33,204 bases of DNA from Burkholderiales bacterium (GCA_947456845.1 CANGUJ010000003.1:1-33204); one strand, 5' to 3'; numbered from the stretch's first letter, positions 8,708 through 18,303 are shown. The notes: generated by a model from the sequence alone, not told the origin. Made by a program: numbers and translations.

Positions 8708-9550
8708 CTAGCGGCCGGCCCGCGCCATGAACACAAGCCGCTCGAACAGCTGCACGTCCTGCTCGTTCTTGAGCAGGGCACCATGCAGCGGCGGGATGAC
8801 GGTCTTGCTGTCCTTGGCCTTGAGCGCTTCGGGCGGGATGTCCTCGGCCAGCAGCAGCTTGAGCCAGTCGAGCAGTTCGGAGGTCGAAGGCTTCTTCTTG
8901 AGGCCCGGAATCTCGCGCATCTGGAAGAAAACCTCCAGCGCTTCCTTGAGCAATTCCTTCTTGAGGCCCGGGAAGTGCACGTCGACGATTTTCTGCATCG
9001 TTTCCTTGTCAGGGAACTTGATGTAGTGGAAGAAGCAGCGGCGCAGGAAGGCGTCCGGCAATTCCTTTTCATTGTTGGAGGTGATCATCACCACCGGCCG
9101 CTGGCGTGCCTTGACGGTCTGGCGCGTTTCGTAGACATAAAACTCCATGCGGTCGAGTTCGCGCAACAGGTCGTTGGGAAACTCGATGTCGGCCTTGTCG
9201 ATCTCGTCGATCAGCAGCACCGACTGCCGTTCCGCCTCGAACGCCTGCCAAAGCACGCCGCGGACGATGTAATTGTGGATGTCCTTGACCTTTTGGTCGC
9301 CGAGTTGCGAATCGCGCAGTCGCGAGACCGCGTCGTCCTCGTACAGGCCCTGCTGGGCCTTGGTGGTCGACTTGATGTGCCACTGCATCAGAGGCATGTC
9401 GAGCGCAGCGGCGACCTCCTCGGCGAGCATGGTCTTGCCGGTGCCCGGTTCGCCCTTGATGAGGAGCGGGCGCTGCAATGTGATGGCGGCGTTGACCGCC
9501 AGCCGCAGGTCGTCGGTGGCGACGTAGTTCTTGGAGCCTTCAAAACGCAT
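8708..9550 (-). CDS. MoxR family AAA+ ATPase
   Basis: 280 aa; Walker A GEPGTGKTMLAEEVA, Walker B VLLIDEIDKAD, VMITSNNEKELPDAFLRRC. Confidence 0.92.
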   Translation of the reverse strand: MRFEGSKNYVATDDLRLAVNAAITLQRPLLIKGEPGTGKTMLAEEVAAALDMPLMQWHIKSTTKAQQGLYEDDAVSRLRDSQLGDQKVKDIHNYIVRGVLWQAFEAERQSVLLIDEIDKADIEFPNDLLRELDRMEFYVYETRQTVKARQRPVVMITSNNEKELPDAFLRRCFFHYIKFPDKETMQKIVDVHFPGLKKELLKEALEVFFQMREIPGLKKKPSTSELLDWLKLLLAEDIPPEALKAKDSKTVIPPLHGALLKNEQDVQLFERLVFMARAGR

Positions 9551-9586
9551 GGCGCTTTTCGTCCATATCTTGGAGATGATCGACCG

Positions 9587-9592
9587 ATTATA
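9587..9592 (-). promoter_or_regulatory. Putative -10 element TATAAT upstream of moxR operon
   Basis: Reverse strand CCCTATAATCGG about 37 nt upstream of the ATG; no good -35 seen. Confidence 0.4.
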
Positions 9593-9665
9593 GGGTAACC
9601 CCCATGCGCGTAGCGACTCGGATCGGCGGAGCGGCGCAGGCCACAGTGTCGGTGGAGAATTGTCT

Positions 9666-9671
9666 TATAAT
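9666..9671 (+). promoter_or_regulatory. Putative -10 element TATAAT upstream of the cytochrome c pair
   Basis: TTGTCTTATAATCGTCGG about 38 nt upstream of the ATG at 9709; -35 weak. Confidence 0.4.
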
Positions 9672-9708
9672 CGTCGGGTTGGGTTTTGCGACAAGACTAC
9701 ACAATCAT

Positions 9709-10053
9709 ATGAAAAACTCCCTCTTGATAGGGGCACTGCTTGTGAGTACGGCATCGATGCCTACTGCCTGGGCCCAAGGCGCTGACATCGGCGCCGGCAA
9801 GTCCGGCGGCAAGGCGGCCATGTGCATCGGCTGCCACGGCATTCCCGGGTACAAGGTGGCCTATCCGCATGTCTATCATGTGCCCTATATCGCCGGTCAG
9901 AATGTCAAATATCTGGAACTGGCGCTCAAGGCCTACCAAAGCGGCGAACGCAAGCACCCGACCATGCGGTCGATCGCGGCAGGCCTTTCCGACAAGGACA
10001 TCTCGGAACTCGCGGCTTACTACGGAAACGCGCAGAAGGGGGGGGCGAAATGA
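9709..10053 (+). CDS. Class I c-type cytochrome, secreted
   Basis: Signal peptide MKNSLLIGALLVSTASMPTAWAQ, haem site CIGCH, distal YGNAQKGG. Confidence 0.88.
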   Translation: MKNSLLIGALLVSTASMPTAWAQGADIGAGKSGGKAAMCIGCHGIPGYKVAYPHVYHVPYIAGQNVKYLELALKAYQSGERKHPTMRSIAAGLSDKDISELAAYYGNAQKGGAK

Positions 10054-10403
10054 TGTTGCGCCTGATGCTTTCAGCACTGCTACTCGCGCTCGCAGGTCCT
10101 GCCGCCGCGGCGGGCAATATCGAGCGCGGCAAGCAGAAGGCCGACCAGGTGTGCGCGGCTTGTCATGCCGTCGGGGGCGACTGGAACAAGCCGCTCCAGC
10201 CGGAGTATCCGCGCCTGGCAGGCCAGTACCGGGACTACCTCGTGACCACACTCAACGCTTACAAGCAGGGCGAAAAGTCCCAGATCGGCCGCAAGAACGC
10301 GATCATGGCAGGGCAGGCGGCTGCTCTTTCGCGCCAGGAGATCGAGGACATTTCTGCGTTTCTGGCTTCACTTCCCGGCCCGCTGTTTACCAAATCGCGC
10401 TGA
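10050..10403 (+). CDS. Class I c-type cytochrome, secreted
   Basis: MMLRLMLSALLLALAGPAAAAGNIERGKQKADQVCAACHAVGG; haem site CAACH; ATGA overlap with the preceding gene. Confidence 0.88.
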   Translation: MMLRLMLSALLLALAGPAAAAGNIERGKQKADQVCAACHAVGGDWNKPLQPEYPRLAGQYRDYLVTTLNAYKQGEKSQIGRKNAIMAGQAAALSRQEIEDISAFLASLPGPLFTKSR

Positions 10404-10428
10404 CACCACACGCGGGGCGCGCATGACA

Positions 10429-10456
10429 CGCCGGCTTCCCAGCCGGCGTTTTGTTT
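10429..10456 (+). terminator. Rho-independent terminator after the cytochrome pair
   Basis: CGCCGGCT-TCCC-AGCCGGCG perfect 8-bp stem followed by TTTTGTTT. Confidence 0.85.
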
Positions 10457-10474
10457 CGGGCGCCGCGGAACGCG

Positions 10475-11392
10475 CTATTTGGTGACGATCTTGTTGGCCT
10501 TGCTGATCGCGGTACGGATTTCTGCGATGGCCTTCTCGATCTCTTCGTCGGACAGGGATTCGCCTTTGGCGGCTTGCTCGAAGCCTTCGATCTGCGAGGA
10601 AAACTGGTCCGCCGGCAAGGTGAGGGTGGACACCGAGTCCGGCCCCTCGGGCCCGACGACGTTCCAGGTCATCGCAACGGCGGTGAGGTTGTCGGCGTCG
10701 GCTCCCGCCCTGCGCTCCGCTTGGTTCATCAGAGCGGGCACTGCCCGCATTACGCCATCGTTGATGAATGCGGTGGCGATGATGCGCGAGGGCAGCGGTC
10801 CCCATACGCCGTCAGTACAGAGCATCAGGGTGTCTCCTGCCTTCAGGCGCTGGGGCGCGGCGATGTCGACTTGCGGCGGTACGTGGGCGCCCAGGCAGCT
10901 GAAGATCTTGTTGCGGTCGGGGTGCGCTGACACCGCCTCTTCGCGCACGATACCCTGCAGCACCAGTTGCTGAATGCGCGAATGGTCTCGGGTCTGGTTG
11001 ACGATCTGGCCGGCGCGGATCAGGTAGATGCGCGAGTCGCCGGCATGCGCCCACCAGGTCTGCCCATCCTGCACCACGGCCGCCACCACGGTCGTGCGCG
11101 GGGTTTCCAGTAGGCCGTGTTCCTCCGCGTATTGCAGGATCGCTGCATGCGCGCCCGCGATCGCGGAATCGAGGAATGCGCTCGGGTCCGCTAGCTTCGG
11201 CCGCCCTTCGCGCTGGAATTTCTGGCCCACGAATTCCACCGTGATCTGGGCGGCGATCTCGCCGTGCATATGGCCGCCCATGCCGTCGGCCACGATGATC
11301 ATCAGCGACTCGCGCGAGAACACATACCCCATGCGGTCCTGGTTGTATTTGCGGCCGCCCTTGCGGCTTTCCTGGAAAATCGAGAATTTCAT
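10475..11392 (-). CDS. PP2C family serine/threonine protein phosphatase
   Basis: 305 aa; SRKGGRKYNQDRMGY, ADGMGGHMHGE, HAGDSRIYLIRAG, CTDGVWG. Confidence 0.92.
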   Translation of the reverse strand: MKFSIFQESRKGGRKYNQDRMGYVFSRESLMIIVADGMGGHMHGEIAAQITVEFVGQKFQREGRPKLADPSAFLDSAIAGAHAAILQYAEEHGLLETPRTTVVAAVVQDGQTWWAHAGDSRIYLIRAGQIVNQTRDHSRIQQLVLQGIVREEAVSAHPDRNKIFSCLGAHVPPQVDIAAPQRLKAGDTLMLCTDGVWGPLPSRIIATAFINDGVMRAVPALMNQAERRAGADADNLTAVAMTWNVVGPEGPDSVSTLTLPADQFSSQIEGFEQAAKGESLSDEEIEKAIAEIRTAISKANKIVTK

Positions 11393-11404
11393 GGGGCAGA
11401 CCGC

Positions 11405-12385
11405 CTAGCGCGATGATTCGGGTTTTTCGGTTTCCCCTGCAGGCGGGCGGGTGACGTCGTCTATGACGCGCTTGAATCCGGTGACGACAACAGCCCTGGG
11501 CTGCTCGGGGATGCGGTTCTCGACGATGGCCTTTTGCAGGCTGAACACGCTTTGCGGGCGCTTAAGATGGTCCATCTCCAAACACCAGTCGATGATCTCC
11601 AGGAGTTGCTTTGCATACTTGCCGCGGAAGGTCTTGGCGACCGGCTGCATGCGGTCTTTCTCCAGTCGCTGGTCTGCAGCTTGCGGCGCCATGCCAGACA
11701 GGCAGGCGAACATGGACGCGCCGATCGAATAGATGTCGGTCCAAGGGCCCAGGGTTTCACGGTTCTTGTATTGCTCCGGTGCCGCGAAGCCGGGCGTGTA
11801 CATTGGGTTGAGTTTTGGGGCGTCGCTGATCAGGGTCTGGCGGGCCGCGCCGAAATCGAGCAGGACCGGGATGCCGTCGTTGCGGATATAGATGTTGGCG
11901 GGTTTCAAGTCCAGGTGCAGCAGTTTGTTGGTGTGAACCTCGCGTAAACCGTTCATCAACTGCACGAACACATGGCGAATGAAGTTCTCCTTGATCTCGC
12001 CCTTGCGCTGCACGATATGTTCCTGCAGGGTGCGCCCGCGCTCGTACTGCATGACCATATAGACGGTCTCGTTGGCGCGAAAGAAATTGATAACTCGCAC
12101 CACGTTGGCATGGGAAATCCTGGCCAAGGCGCGCCCTTCCTCGAAGAAGCACTTCATGCCGTAGCGGAACAGGTTGACATGCTCCGGCGTGATGGTCGGC
12201 AGGATCTGGCCCTGGCCGCGCAGGGACAGGCCGGCGGGGAGGTATTCCTTGATGGCCACGGGCGATCCGTATTCGTCATAGGCCAGGTACACGATTGAAA
12301 ATCCACCTGACGCGATCGGGCGCGCGATACGGTAGTTTTCCAGAATCGTGTTCTCAGGCAACGCCGAATTCGACTGTGCGGCCAT
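11405..12385 (-). CDS. Hanks-type serine/threonine protein kinase
   Basis: 326 aa; IASGGFSIVYLAYDEYGSPVAIKEYLP, HLDLKPANIYI, LLDFGAAR, GPWTDIYSIGASMF. Confidence 0.92.
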   Translation of the reverse strand: MAAQSNSALPENTILENYRIARPIASGGFSIVYLAYDEYGSPVAIKEYLPAGLSLRGQGQILPTITPEHVNLFRYGMKCFFEEGRALARISHANVVRVINFFRANETVYMVMQYERGRTLQEHIVQRKGEIKENFIRHVFVQLMNGLREVHTNKLLHLDLKPANIYIRNDGIPVLLDFGAARQTLISDAPKLNPMYTPGFAAPEQYKNRETLGPWTDIYSIGASMFACLSGMAPQAADQRLEKDRMQPVAKTFRGKYAKQLLEIIDWCLEMDHLKRPQSVFSLQKAIVENRIPEQPRAVVVTGFKRVIDDVTRPPAGETEKPESSR

Positions 12386-12413
12386 GCGTTCGCTCGTTGC
12401 TCCTAGGCTGCTC

Positions 12414-12419
12414 TTATAA
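12414..12419 (+). promoter_or_regulatory. Putative -10 element TATAAT upstream of yicC-gmk-rpoZ-spoT
   Basis: CTCTTATAATCGGGATT in the divergent kinase/yicC intergenic region; -35 weak. Confidence 0.4.
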
Positions 12420-12496
12420 TCGGGATTCGTGTGGGAATTGTAACCAAATTGAATACGCGTCCCGTGCGCGGATGCGCCCTAGAACGGGGAAACGAC

Positions 12497-13366
12497 GTGA
12501 TTTTTTCGATGACGGGCTACGGCACTGCGACGCGCGAACTGCCGCACGGCGCGTTGAGCCTGGAGATCAAGGGCGTCAATTCGCGGTTTCTCGACCTGGT
12601 GTTCCGCCTGAACGATGAACTGCGTGCGCTCGAGCCGGCATTGCGGGAAATGGTGACCGCCGCGGTCAGCCGCGGCAAGGTCGAGGTCCGCTTGGGATAC
12701 GGCCGCGAAACGGCCAGGGCGGCCCGCCCGCTGGCTCCCAACGTCGATATGGTCGCCCGTCTCGCACACGCGTCGAACGAGGTCAGGCGGCTGGTCGCGG
12801 ATGCGGCACCGCTTTCCACCCGCGAAATTCTTGAGTGGCCCGGCGTGCTGGAAGACGCCAGCATGCCGCAGGATGTGCTGCGCAGCGCGGCCATGGATCT
12901 CGCGCGCGAGGCACTCGGCGAATACCAGGCCTCGCGCGGGCGGGAGGGCGCCAAGCTGGCCGCGATGCTCGAGGAGCGCGTCGCCGCGATCTCCGAATGG
13001 GTGAAGAAGATCGAACCGCTGCTGCCGGCGATCGTTGCCGAGCATCAGGCCCGGGTCGCGGCGCGGCTGCGTGAGGCGCTGGGATCCGCCGATGACGAGC
13101 GCGTGCGTCAGGAAGTCGCGATGTTCGGCATTCGCATCGATGTCGCGGAGGAGCTTTCGCGTCTTGGCGCGCATCTGGGCGAGGTGCGGCGGGTGCTGTC
13201 GCGCGGGGGTGCCTGCGGCAAGCGGCTCGATTTCCTCATGCAGGAACTGCACCGCGAAGCCAACACGCTGGGCTCGAAGTCGGTATCCACCGAGGTGTCG
13301 TCGAGCGCCATGGAAATCAAGATCCTGATCGAGCAGATGCGCGAGCAGGTACAGAACATCGAATGA
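12497..13366 (+). CDS. yicC: YicC/YloC family endoribonuclease-like protein (start GTG 12497 or ATG 12509)
   Basis: IFSMTGYGTATRELPHGALSLEIKGVNSRFLDLVFRLNDELR ... C-terminal SSAMEIKILIEQMREQVQNIE; typical YicC ends. Confidence 0.93.
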   Translation: MIFSMTGYGTATRELPHGALSLEIKGVNSRFLDLVFRLNDELRALEPALREMVTAAVSRGKVEVRLGYGRETARAARPLAPNVDMVARLAHASNEVRRLVADAAPLSTREILEWPGVLEDASMPQDVLRSAAMDLAREALGEYQASRGREGAKLAAMLEERVAAISEWVKKIEPLLPAIVAEHQARVAARLREALGSADDERVRQEVAMFGIRIDVAEELSRLGAHLGEVRRVLSRGGACGKRLDFLMQELHREANTLGSKSVSTEVSSSAMEIKILIEQMREQVQNIE

Positions 13367-13409
13367 ACGGGCCGGGCGCGATCGGCGATTCTCCGGGCGG
13401 GAGTCCCGC

Positions 13410-14042
13410 TTGAGCGGATCGTTGTTCATCATCTCGGCGCCTTCCGGCGCCGGCAAGTCCACCTTGGTGAACGCGATGCTGGCCGGGGATGATCGCCTGT
13501 GCCTTTCCGTATCGCACACCACGCGCGCGCCGCGCGGGGCCGAGCGGGACGGGCGCGAATACCATTTCGTGTCCCGCGAGGCGTTTCTCGCGATGCGGGC
13601 GCACGGCGACTTCTTCGAGAGCGCGGAGGTGCACGGCAACCTGTACGGGACCTCGCGCGCGGCTGTGGCCGATCTGATTGGCGCCGGGCGGGATGTGATT
13701 TTCGAGATTGATTGCCAGGGGGCGCGCCAGTTGCGCGGCGTGTTCCCGGCCGCAGTCGCCGTCTTCATCCTCCCGCCATCGATGGCGGAACTTGAGCGGC
13801 GACTGCGCGGGCGAGGCACCGAAAGCGGGGAGGTGGTTGCCCGTCGACTTGCCGCCGCTACAGAGGAGATTCGGCAGGCTTCGCTGTTCGACTATGTTAT
13901 TATCAACGACGAACTTTCCGAGGCACTGAGACAGCTTCAGGCGATCGTCGTGGCTGCGCGGCATCGCTTCGCGACAGTGAGCGAGCGCGAAAGAAGACTG
14001 TTCGCCGACTTCGGGATCAACACAAGTCAGGTTTCGGAGTAG
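13410..14042 (+). CDS. gmk: Guanylate kinase (TTG start)
   Basis: GSLFIISAPSGAGKSTLVNAML...SVSHTTRAPRGAERDGREYHFVSREAF. Confidence 0.96.
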   Translation: MSGSLFIISAPSGAGKSTLVNAMLAGDDRLCLSVSHTTRAPRGAERDGREYHFVSREAFLAMRAHGDFFESAEVHGNLYGTSRAAVADLIGAGRDVIFEIDCQGARQLRGVFPAAVAVFILPPSMAELERRLRGRGTESGEVVARRLAAATEEIRQASLFDYVIINDELSEALRQLQAIVVAARHRFATVSERERRLFADFGINTSQVSE

Positions 14043-14051
14043 CGCACCATC

Positions 14052-14258
14052 ATGGCCAGAATCACCGTTGAAGATTGCCTCACCAAGATTCCCAACCGCT
14101 TCCAGCTGACGCTGGCGGCCACCTACCGGGCTCGCCAACTCGCCCAGGGTGCTTCGCCCAAGATCGAGGGCAGCCGCGACAAGCACACCGTTACCGCATT
14201 GCGCGAAATCGCCTCCGGCCACGTGGGCCTGGAGATGCTCAAGCACGTCAAGTCGTGA
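14052..14258 (+). CDS. rpoZ: RNA polymerase omega subunit
   Basis: [36 protein letters not shown]; between gmk and spoT. Confidence 0.95.
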   Translation: MARITVEDCLTKIPNRFQLTLAATYRARQLAQGASPKIEGSRDKHTVTALREIASGHVGLEMLKHVKS

Positions 14259-14285
14259 CGTGGCGTCTGGCGCGGTGATCGCTGC

Positions 14286-16538
14286 ATGGAACCCGCCAGA
14301 CCCCGCCAGACACACCTGGCGCGCGTCATAGACATCGCGGACGGGCGCGAGCGCACCGCTGCGGGCCGTCCAGGCGCCGACGACGACGAAGCGCTCCCCG
14401 GCAAAGATGCACAGTTTCAGGCGCTGCGCGTAGCGATATCGGCTTATCTCAAGCCTGCCGACCTCGAGCGCGTGGAGCAGGCATTCGCCTTCAGCGAGGC
14501 GGCGCATAAGGGGCAAATGCGCGCCAGTGGCGAGGAATACATCACCCATCCGCTGGCGGTGGCGTCGATATGCGCCTCGTGGAAGCTCGACATCCAGGCG
14601 CTCCTGGCGGCTCTGCTGCATGATGTGGTCGAGGACACCGGCGTCACCACGGCGCACATCGCAGAACGTTTCGGGGCGGCGGTGGCCGAGCTGGTCGATG
14701 GCGTGTCCAAGCTCGACAAGATCGAGTTCCAGAGCCAGGAAGACGCGCAGGCGGAGAATTTCCGCAAGATGCTTCTGGCGATGGCGCGCGATGTCCGCGT
14801 CATGCTCGTCAAGCTGGCGGATCGCCTGCACAACATGCGCACGCTTTCGGCGCTCAAGAGCCCGAAGCGGCGCCGCATCGCGCGGGAGACCCTGGACATT
14901 CACGCGCCGATCGCGCACCGCCTCGGCTTGAACCAGGTCTATCGCGAACTGCAGGACCTGAGCCTGGCCAACCTCTATCCGCATCGCTACGCGGTGATTT
15001 CCAAGGCCGTCAAGTCGGCCCGCGGGAATCGCCGCGAGGGCATAGGCAAGATCCTCGAGACCATTCAGCGGGTGCTGCCCGAAGCCGGCATCACCGCCCA
15101 GGTGTACGGCCGCGAGAAGCATCTGTACGGCATCTACCGCAAGATGGTCGAGAAGCGCCTGACCTTTTCCCAGGTGCTCGACATCTACGGCTTCCGGGTG
15201 GTCGTGTCCGACGTGGCTGCGTGCTATCTGGCCCTGGGCGCCCTGCACAGCCTCTACAAGCCGGTGCCGGGCAAGTTCAAGGATTACATCGCCATTCCCA
15301 AGGTGAACGGCTACCAGTCGCTGCACACCACGCTGATCGGCCCGTATGGCACACCGGTGGAAATGCAGATCCGCACCGCGGAGATGCACCGGATCGCCGA
15401 GGCGGGTGTGGCAGCGCACTGGCTATACAAGAGCGACGACGCGCCGATATCGGATGTGCAGAAGAAGACGCACAAGTGGTTGCAGTCGCTGCTCGACATC
15501 CAGAACAACTCGCGCGATCCGGTGGAGTTCCTGGAGCATGTCAAGGTGGACCTGTTTCCCGACGAGGTCTACGTGTTCACCCCCAAGGGCCGCATCATGG
15601 CACTGCCGCGCGGCGCGACGGCAGTCGATTTCGCCTATACCGTGCATACCGACGTGGGCGACCAGACCGTGGGCGCCAAGATCAATGGCGAATCGATGCC
15701 TTTGCGTACCGAACTGAAGAACGGCGACCTGGTGGAGATCATCACTTCCCCCGGTTCGCAGCCCAATCCCGGCTGGCTGGGTTTTGTTCGCACCGGCAAG
15801 GCGCGCGCGCATATCCGCCACTATATGAAGACGGTGAAGTACGAGGAGTCGGTCGGTCTGGGGCAGCGGCTGTTGGGGCAAGCCCTGCGCGCGCTCGGCA
15901 TCTCCCAGGGGGATCTGGACGCCAATCGCTGGGAGCGCATCGTGCGCGACGCTGGCGCCAAAACCCGGCAGGAACTCTATGCCGACATCGGCCTGGGCAA
16001 GCGTCTGGCGGCCGTGGTGGCGCGCCGGTTGGCCGCCGCGTCGGGCATGGAAGGCGCGGTGCAGGAGGGCAGGGCGGAACCGCGCAATATGCCGGTCACC
16101 ATTCGCGGCGCCGATGGCATGGCGGTGCAACTGGCCACTTGCTGTCGCCCGATTCCCGGCGATCCCATCATCGGCCATATCAGCAAAGGCCAGGGGTTGG
16201 TGATCCATACCCATGACTGCAAAGCCATTGCCAAGTCGCGTCGCAAAGAGCCGGACAACTGGGTCGATGTGGAATGGGACCCTGAACCGGACAAGCATTT
16301 CAACGTGACCATCCGCGCCCTGGTCACCAACGGAAGGGGCATCCTGGCAAAGGTCGCCGCGGAAATCACCGCGGCCGACACCAACATCACCAACGTGCAC
16401 ACCGAGGACGATGAGACCGGCAATTACGCGATCATGGAATTCTCGATCGATGTGTCCGATCGGGCCCATCTGGCGCGCGTCATGCGCGCATTGAGGCGCC
16501 TGCAGGAAGTCGTGCGCATCAACCGCATCAAGGCCTGA
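14286..16538 (+). CDS. spoT: Bifunctional (p)ppGpp synthetase/hydrolase SpoT/Rel
   Basis: 750 aa; hydrolase HDVVEDTGV, synthetase YGFRVVV...GKFKDYIAIPKVNGYQSLHTT, TGS and ACT domains. Confidence 0.96.
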   Translation: MEPARPRQTHLARVIDIADGRERTAAGRPGADDDEALPGKDAQFQALRVAISAYLKPADLERVEQAFAFSEAAHKGQMRASGEEYITHPLAVASICASWKLDIQALLAALLHDVVEDTGVTTAHIAERFGAAVAELVDGVSKLDKIEFQSQEDAQAENFRKMLLAMARDVRVMLVKLADRLHNMRTLSALKSPKRRRIARETLDIHAPIAHRLGLNQVYRELQDLSLANLYPHRYAVISKAVKSARGNRREGIGKILETIQRVLPEAGITAQVYGREKHLYGIYRKMVEKRLTFSQVLDIYGFRVVVSDVAACYLALGALHSLYKPVPGKFKDYIAIPKVNGYQSLHTTLIGPYGTPVEMQIRTAEMHRIAEAGVAAHWLYKSDDAPISDVQKKTHKWLQSLLDIQNNSRDPVEFLEHVKVDLFPDEVYVFTPKGRIMALPRGATAVDFAYTVHTDVGDQTVGAKINGESMPLRTELKNGDLVEIITSPGSQPNPGWLGFVRTGKARAHIRHYMKTVKYEESVGLGQRLLGQALRALGISQGDLDANRWERIVRDAGAKTRQELYADIGLGKRLAAVVARRLAAASGMEGAVQEGRAEPRNMPVTIRGADGMAVQLATCCRPIPGDPIIGHISKGQGLVIHTHDCKAIAKSRRKEPDNWVDVEWDPEPDKHFNVTIRALVTNGRGILAKVAAEITAADTNITNVHTEDDETGNYAIMEFSIDVSDRAHLARVMRALRRLQEVVRINRIKA

Positions 16539-16621
16539 TCAGCGCCCCGCCGCCGCTCTGCGGGAGTGGAGCGGGCGCGCGCCGGGATGACGACGCGCCC
16601 GTAATCTCGCTGCGCCGGCGA

Positions 16622-17599
16622 CTACGGCAGCAGGACCGCGGAGCCGGTGGTCTTGCGCCCCTCGAGGTCGCTGTGCGCCTGGGCCGCGTCCTTGAGCGCA
16701 TAGCGATGGTTGATGTTGACCTTCACCTGACCGCTCGTCACGACGCCGAACAGGTCGGCGGCCATGCGCTCGAGCCTGCCGCGATCCGCGACATAGGTCA
16801 TCAAGGTCGGGCGCTGCACGTAGATGGACCCTTTTTGCGACAGCACGCCGAGATTGACCGGCGGCACGGCGCCGGACGCGTTGCCGAAGCTGATCATGTA
16901 GCCGAGCGGCTGCAGGCAATTGAGCGAGCTGTCCCAGGTGTCCTTGCCGACCGAATCAAACACTGCCGGCACCCCCTTGCCGCCGGTGATTTCCTTGACC
17001 CGCGCGACGATGTCCTCGCGGGAGGTCACCACCGTGTGGGTGCAGCCGTGCGCCCGCGCGACTTCGGCTTTGGCGTCGTTCGAGACGGTACCGATCACAT
17101 TGACGCCAAGAGCCTTGAGCCACTGCATCGCGAACAAGCCCACGCCGCCCGCTGCGGCCGTCCAGAGGACGGTGTCGCCTGCCTTGACGGGGTAGGACTG
17201 CTTGATCAGGTACTGGACCGTCATGCCCTGCAGCATCATGGCCGCGCCCTGCTCGAAGCTGATCGCCTCGGGCAATTTCACGAGCACCCCTGCCGGCATC
17301 ACCCGTACCTCGCAGTAGGCGCCGTTGCCGCCACCGGCGTAGGCGACCCGGTCTCCCGGCTTGACATGCGTGACCCCGGCGCCGACCGCCTCGACCACGC
17401 CGGCACCCTCCGAGCCCAGGCCCGCCGGGAACGATGCCGAAGGGTAGAGGCCGGTACGGAAATAGATGTCGATGAAGTTGAGGCCGACCGCATGATGGCG
17501 TACCCGCGCCTCTCCCGGACCGGGGTCGCCGACGACGACTTCGTCGAGGCTCAGGACTTCCGGGCCGCCGTTCTTGTGAATGCGAATTGCCTTGGGCAT
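16622..17599 (-). CDS. Quinone oxidoreductase (zeta-crystallin-like, NADPH:quinone reductase)
   Basis: 326 aa from MPKAIRIHKNGGPEVLSLDEVVVGDPGPGE...GLNFIDIYFRTGLY...AAAGGVGLFAMQWLKALG. Confidence 0.9.
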   Translation of the reverse strand: MPKAIRIHKNGGPEVLSLDEVVVGDPGPGEARVRHHAVGLNFIDIYFRTGLYPSASFPAGLGSEGAGVVEAVGAGVTHVKPGDRVAYAGGGNGAYCEVRVMPAGVLVKLPEAISFEQGAAMMLQGMTVQYLIKQSYPVKAGDTVLWTAAAGGVGLFAMQWLKALGVNVIGTVSNDAKAEVARAHGCTHTVVTSREDIVARVKEITGGKGVPAVFDSVGKDTWDSSLNCLQPLGYMISFGNASGAVPPVNLGVLSQKGSIYVQRPTLMTYVADRGRLERMAADLFGVVTSGQVKVNINHRYALKDAAQAHSDLEGRKTTGSAVLLP

Positions 17600-17709
17600 G
17601 CGTTTCTCCTTGCGTTGTTTGTGTCGATGAAAAGGTCGAGAGGATACCATCCGCCTGCGCCGCTTCGCGGCATAATCTCGGACGATCCAACTCTGACGGG
17701 AGCCCGACA

Positions 17710-18288
17710 ATGTCTTGCATGATTCGGTTCGCCTTGGCGGCCATGTTCTGCCTGGCGTTTTCCGCCCGCGCCGCCGACGTGGCCGGCGTCCGGATTGCCG
17801 AAACCGCGAGCCTCGGCGGCGTCGAGCTCAAGTTGAACGGCGCCGGCATTCGTACCCGGGCGGTGTTCAAGGTGTACGTCGGCGCCCTGTATCTGGCCGA
17901 GAAGAAGTCTGCCGCGGCCGATGCGATCGCCGTCAGGGGCCCCAAGCGCATCGCGCTTCACATGTTGCGCGACCTTTCCGCGGATCAGCTCGGCGGGGCG
18001 CTCAACGACGGTCTGGTCGCGAATCTGTCCGAGGCGGAACTGGCCCGCTTCAAGCTGCAGATCGAGGACCTCAAGGCCACCATGGAGGCGGTGGGTGCGG
18101 CCAGGGAAAAAAGCGTCGTGACCATCGATTTCCTGCCCGATGCGGGGCTGCGGATCGCCATCGACGGCGCACCGCGCGGTAAGACCATTCCCGGTGAGGA
18201 TTTCTATCGCGCCCTGATGAAGATCTGGCTCGGCGAGAAGCCGGTTGACCGTGCGCTCAAGGCGGCCATGCTGGGCCAGGCCGGCTGA
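17710..18288 (+). CDS. Chalcone isomerase-like family protein, secreted
   Basis: 193 aa; signal MSCMIRFALAAMFCLAFSARAADVAGV then LNGAGIRTRAVFKVYVGALYLAEKK. Confidence 0.85.
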   Translation: MSCMIRFALAAMFCLAFSARAADVAGVRIAETASLGGVELKLNGAGIRTRAVFKVYVGALYLAEKKSAAADAIAVRGPKRIALHMLRDLSADQLGGALNDGLVANLSEAELARFKLQIEDLKATMEAVGAAREKSVVTIDFLPDAGLRIAIDGAPRGKTIPGEDFYRALMKIWLGEKPVDRALKAAMLGQAG

Positions 18289-18303
18289 TCCCGGGGCTTC
18301 CCG

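Noticed and set aside
13317-15419. 700-aa - strand ORF antisense to gmk-rpoZ-spoT
   Set aside because: Mirror frame of three well-supported core genes; no recognisable domain.
16539-16621. GC-rich inverted repeat between convergent spoT and quinone oxidoreductase as terminator
   Set aside because: Stem is imperfect/short (GGGCGCG/CGCGCCC) with no T-run; could not be supported as an intrinsic terminator.
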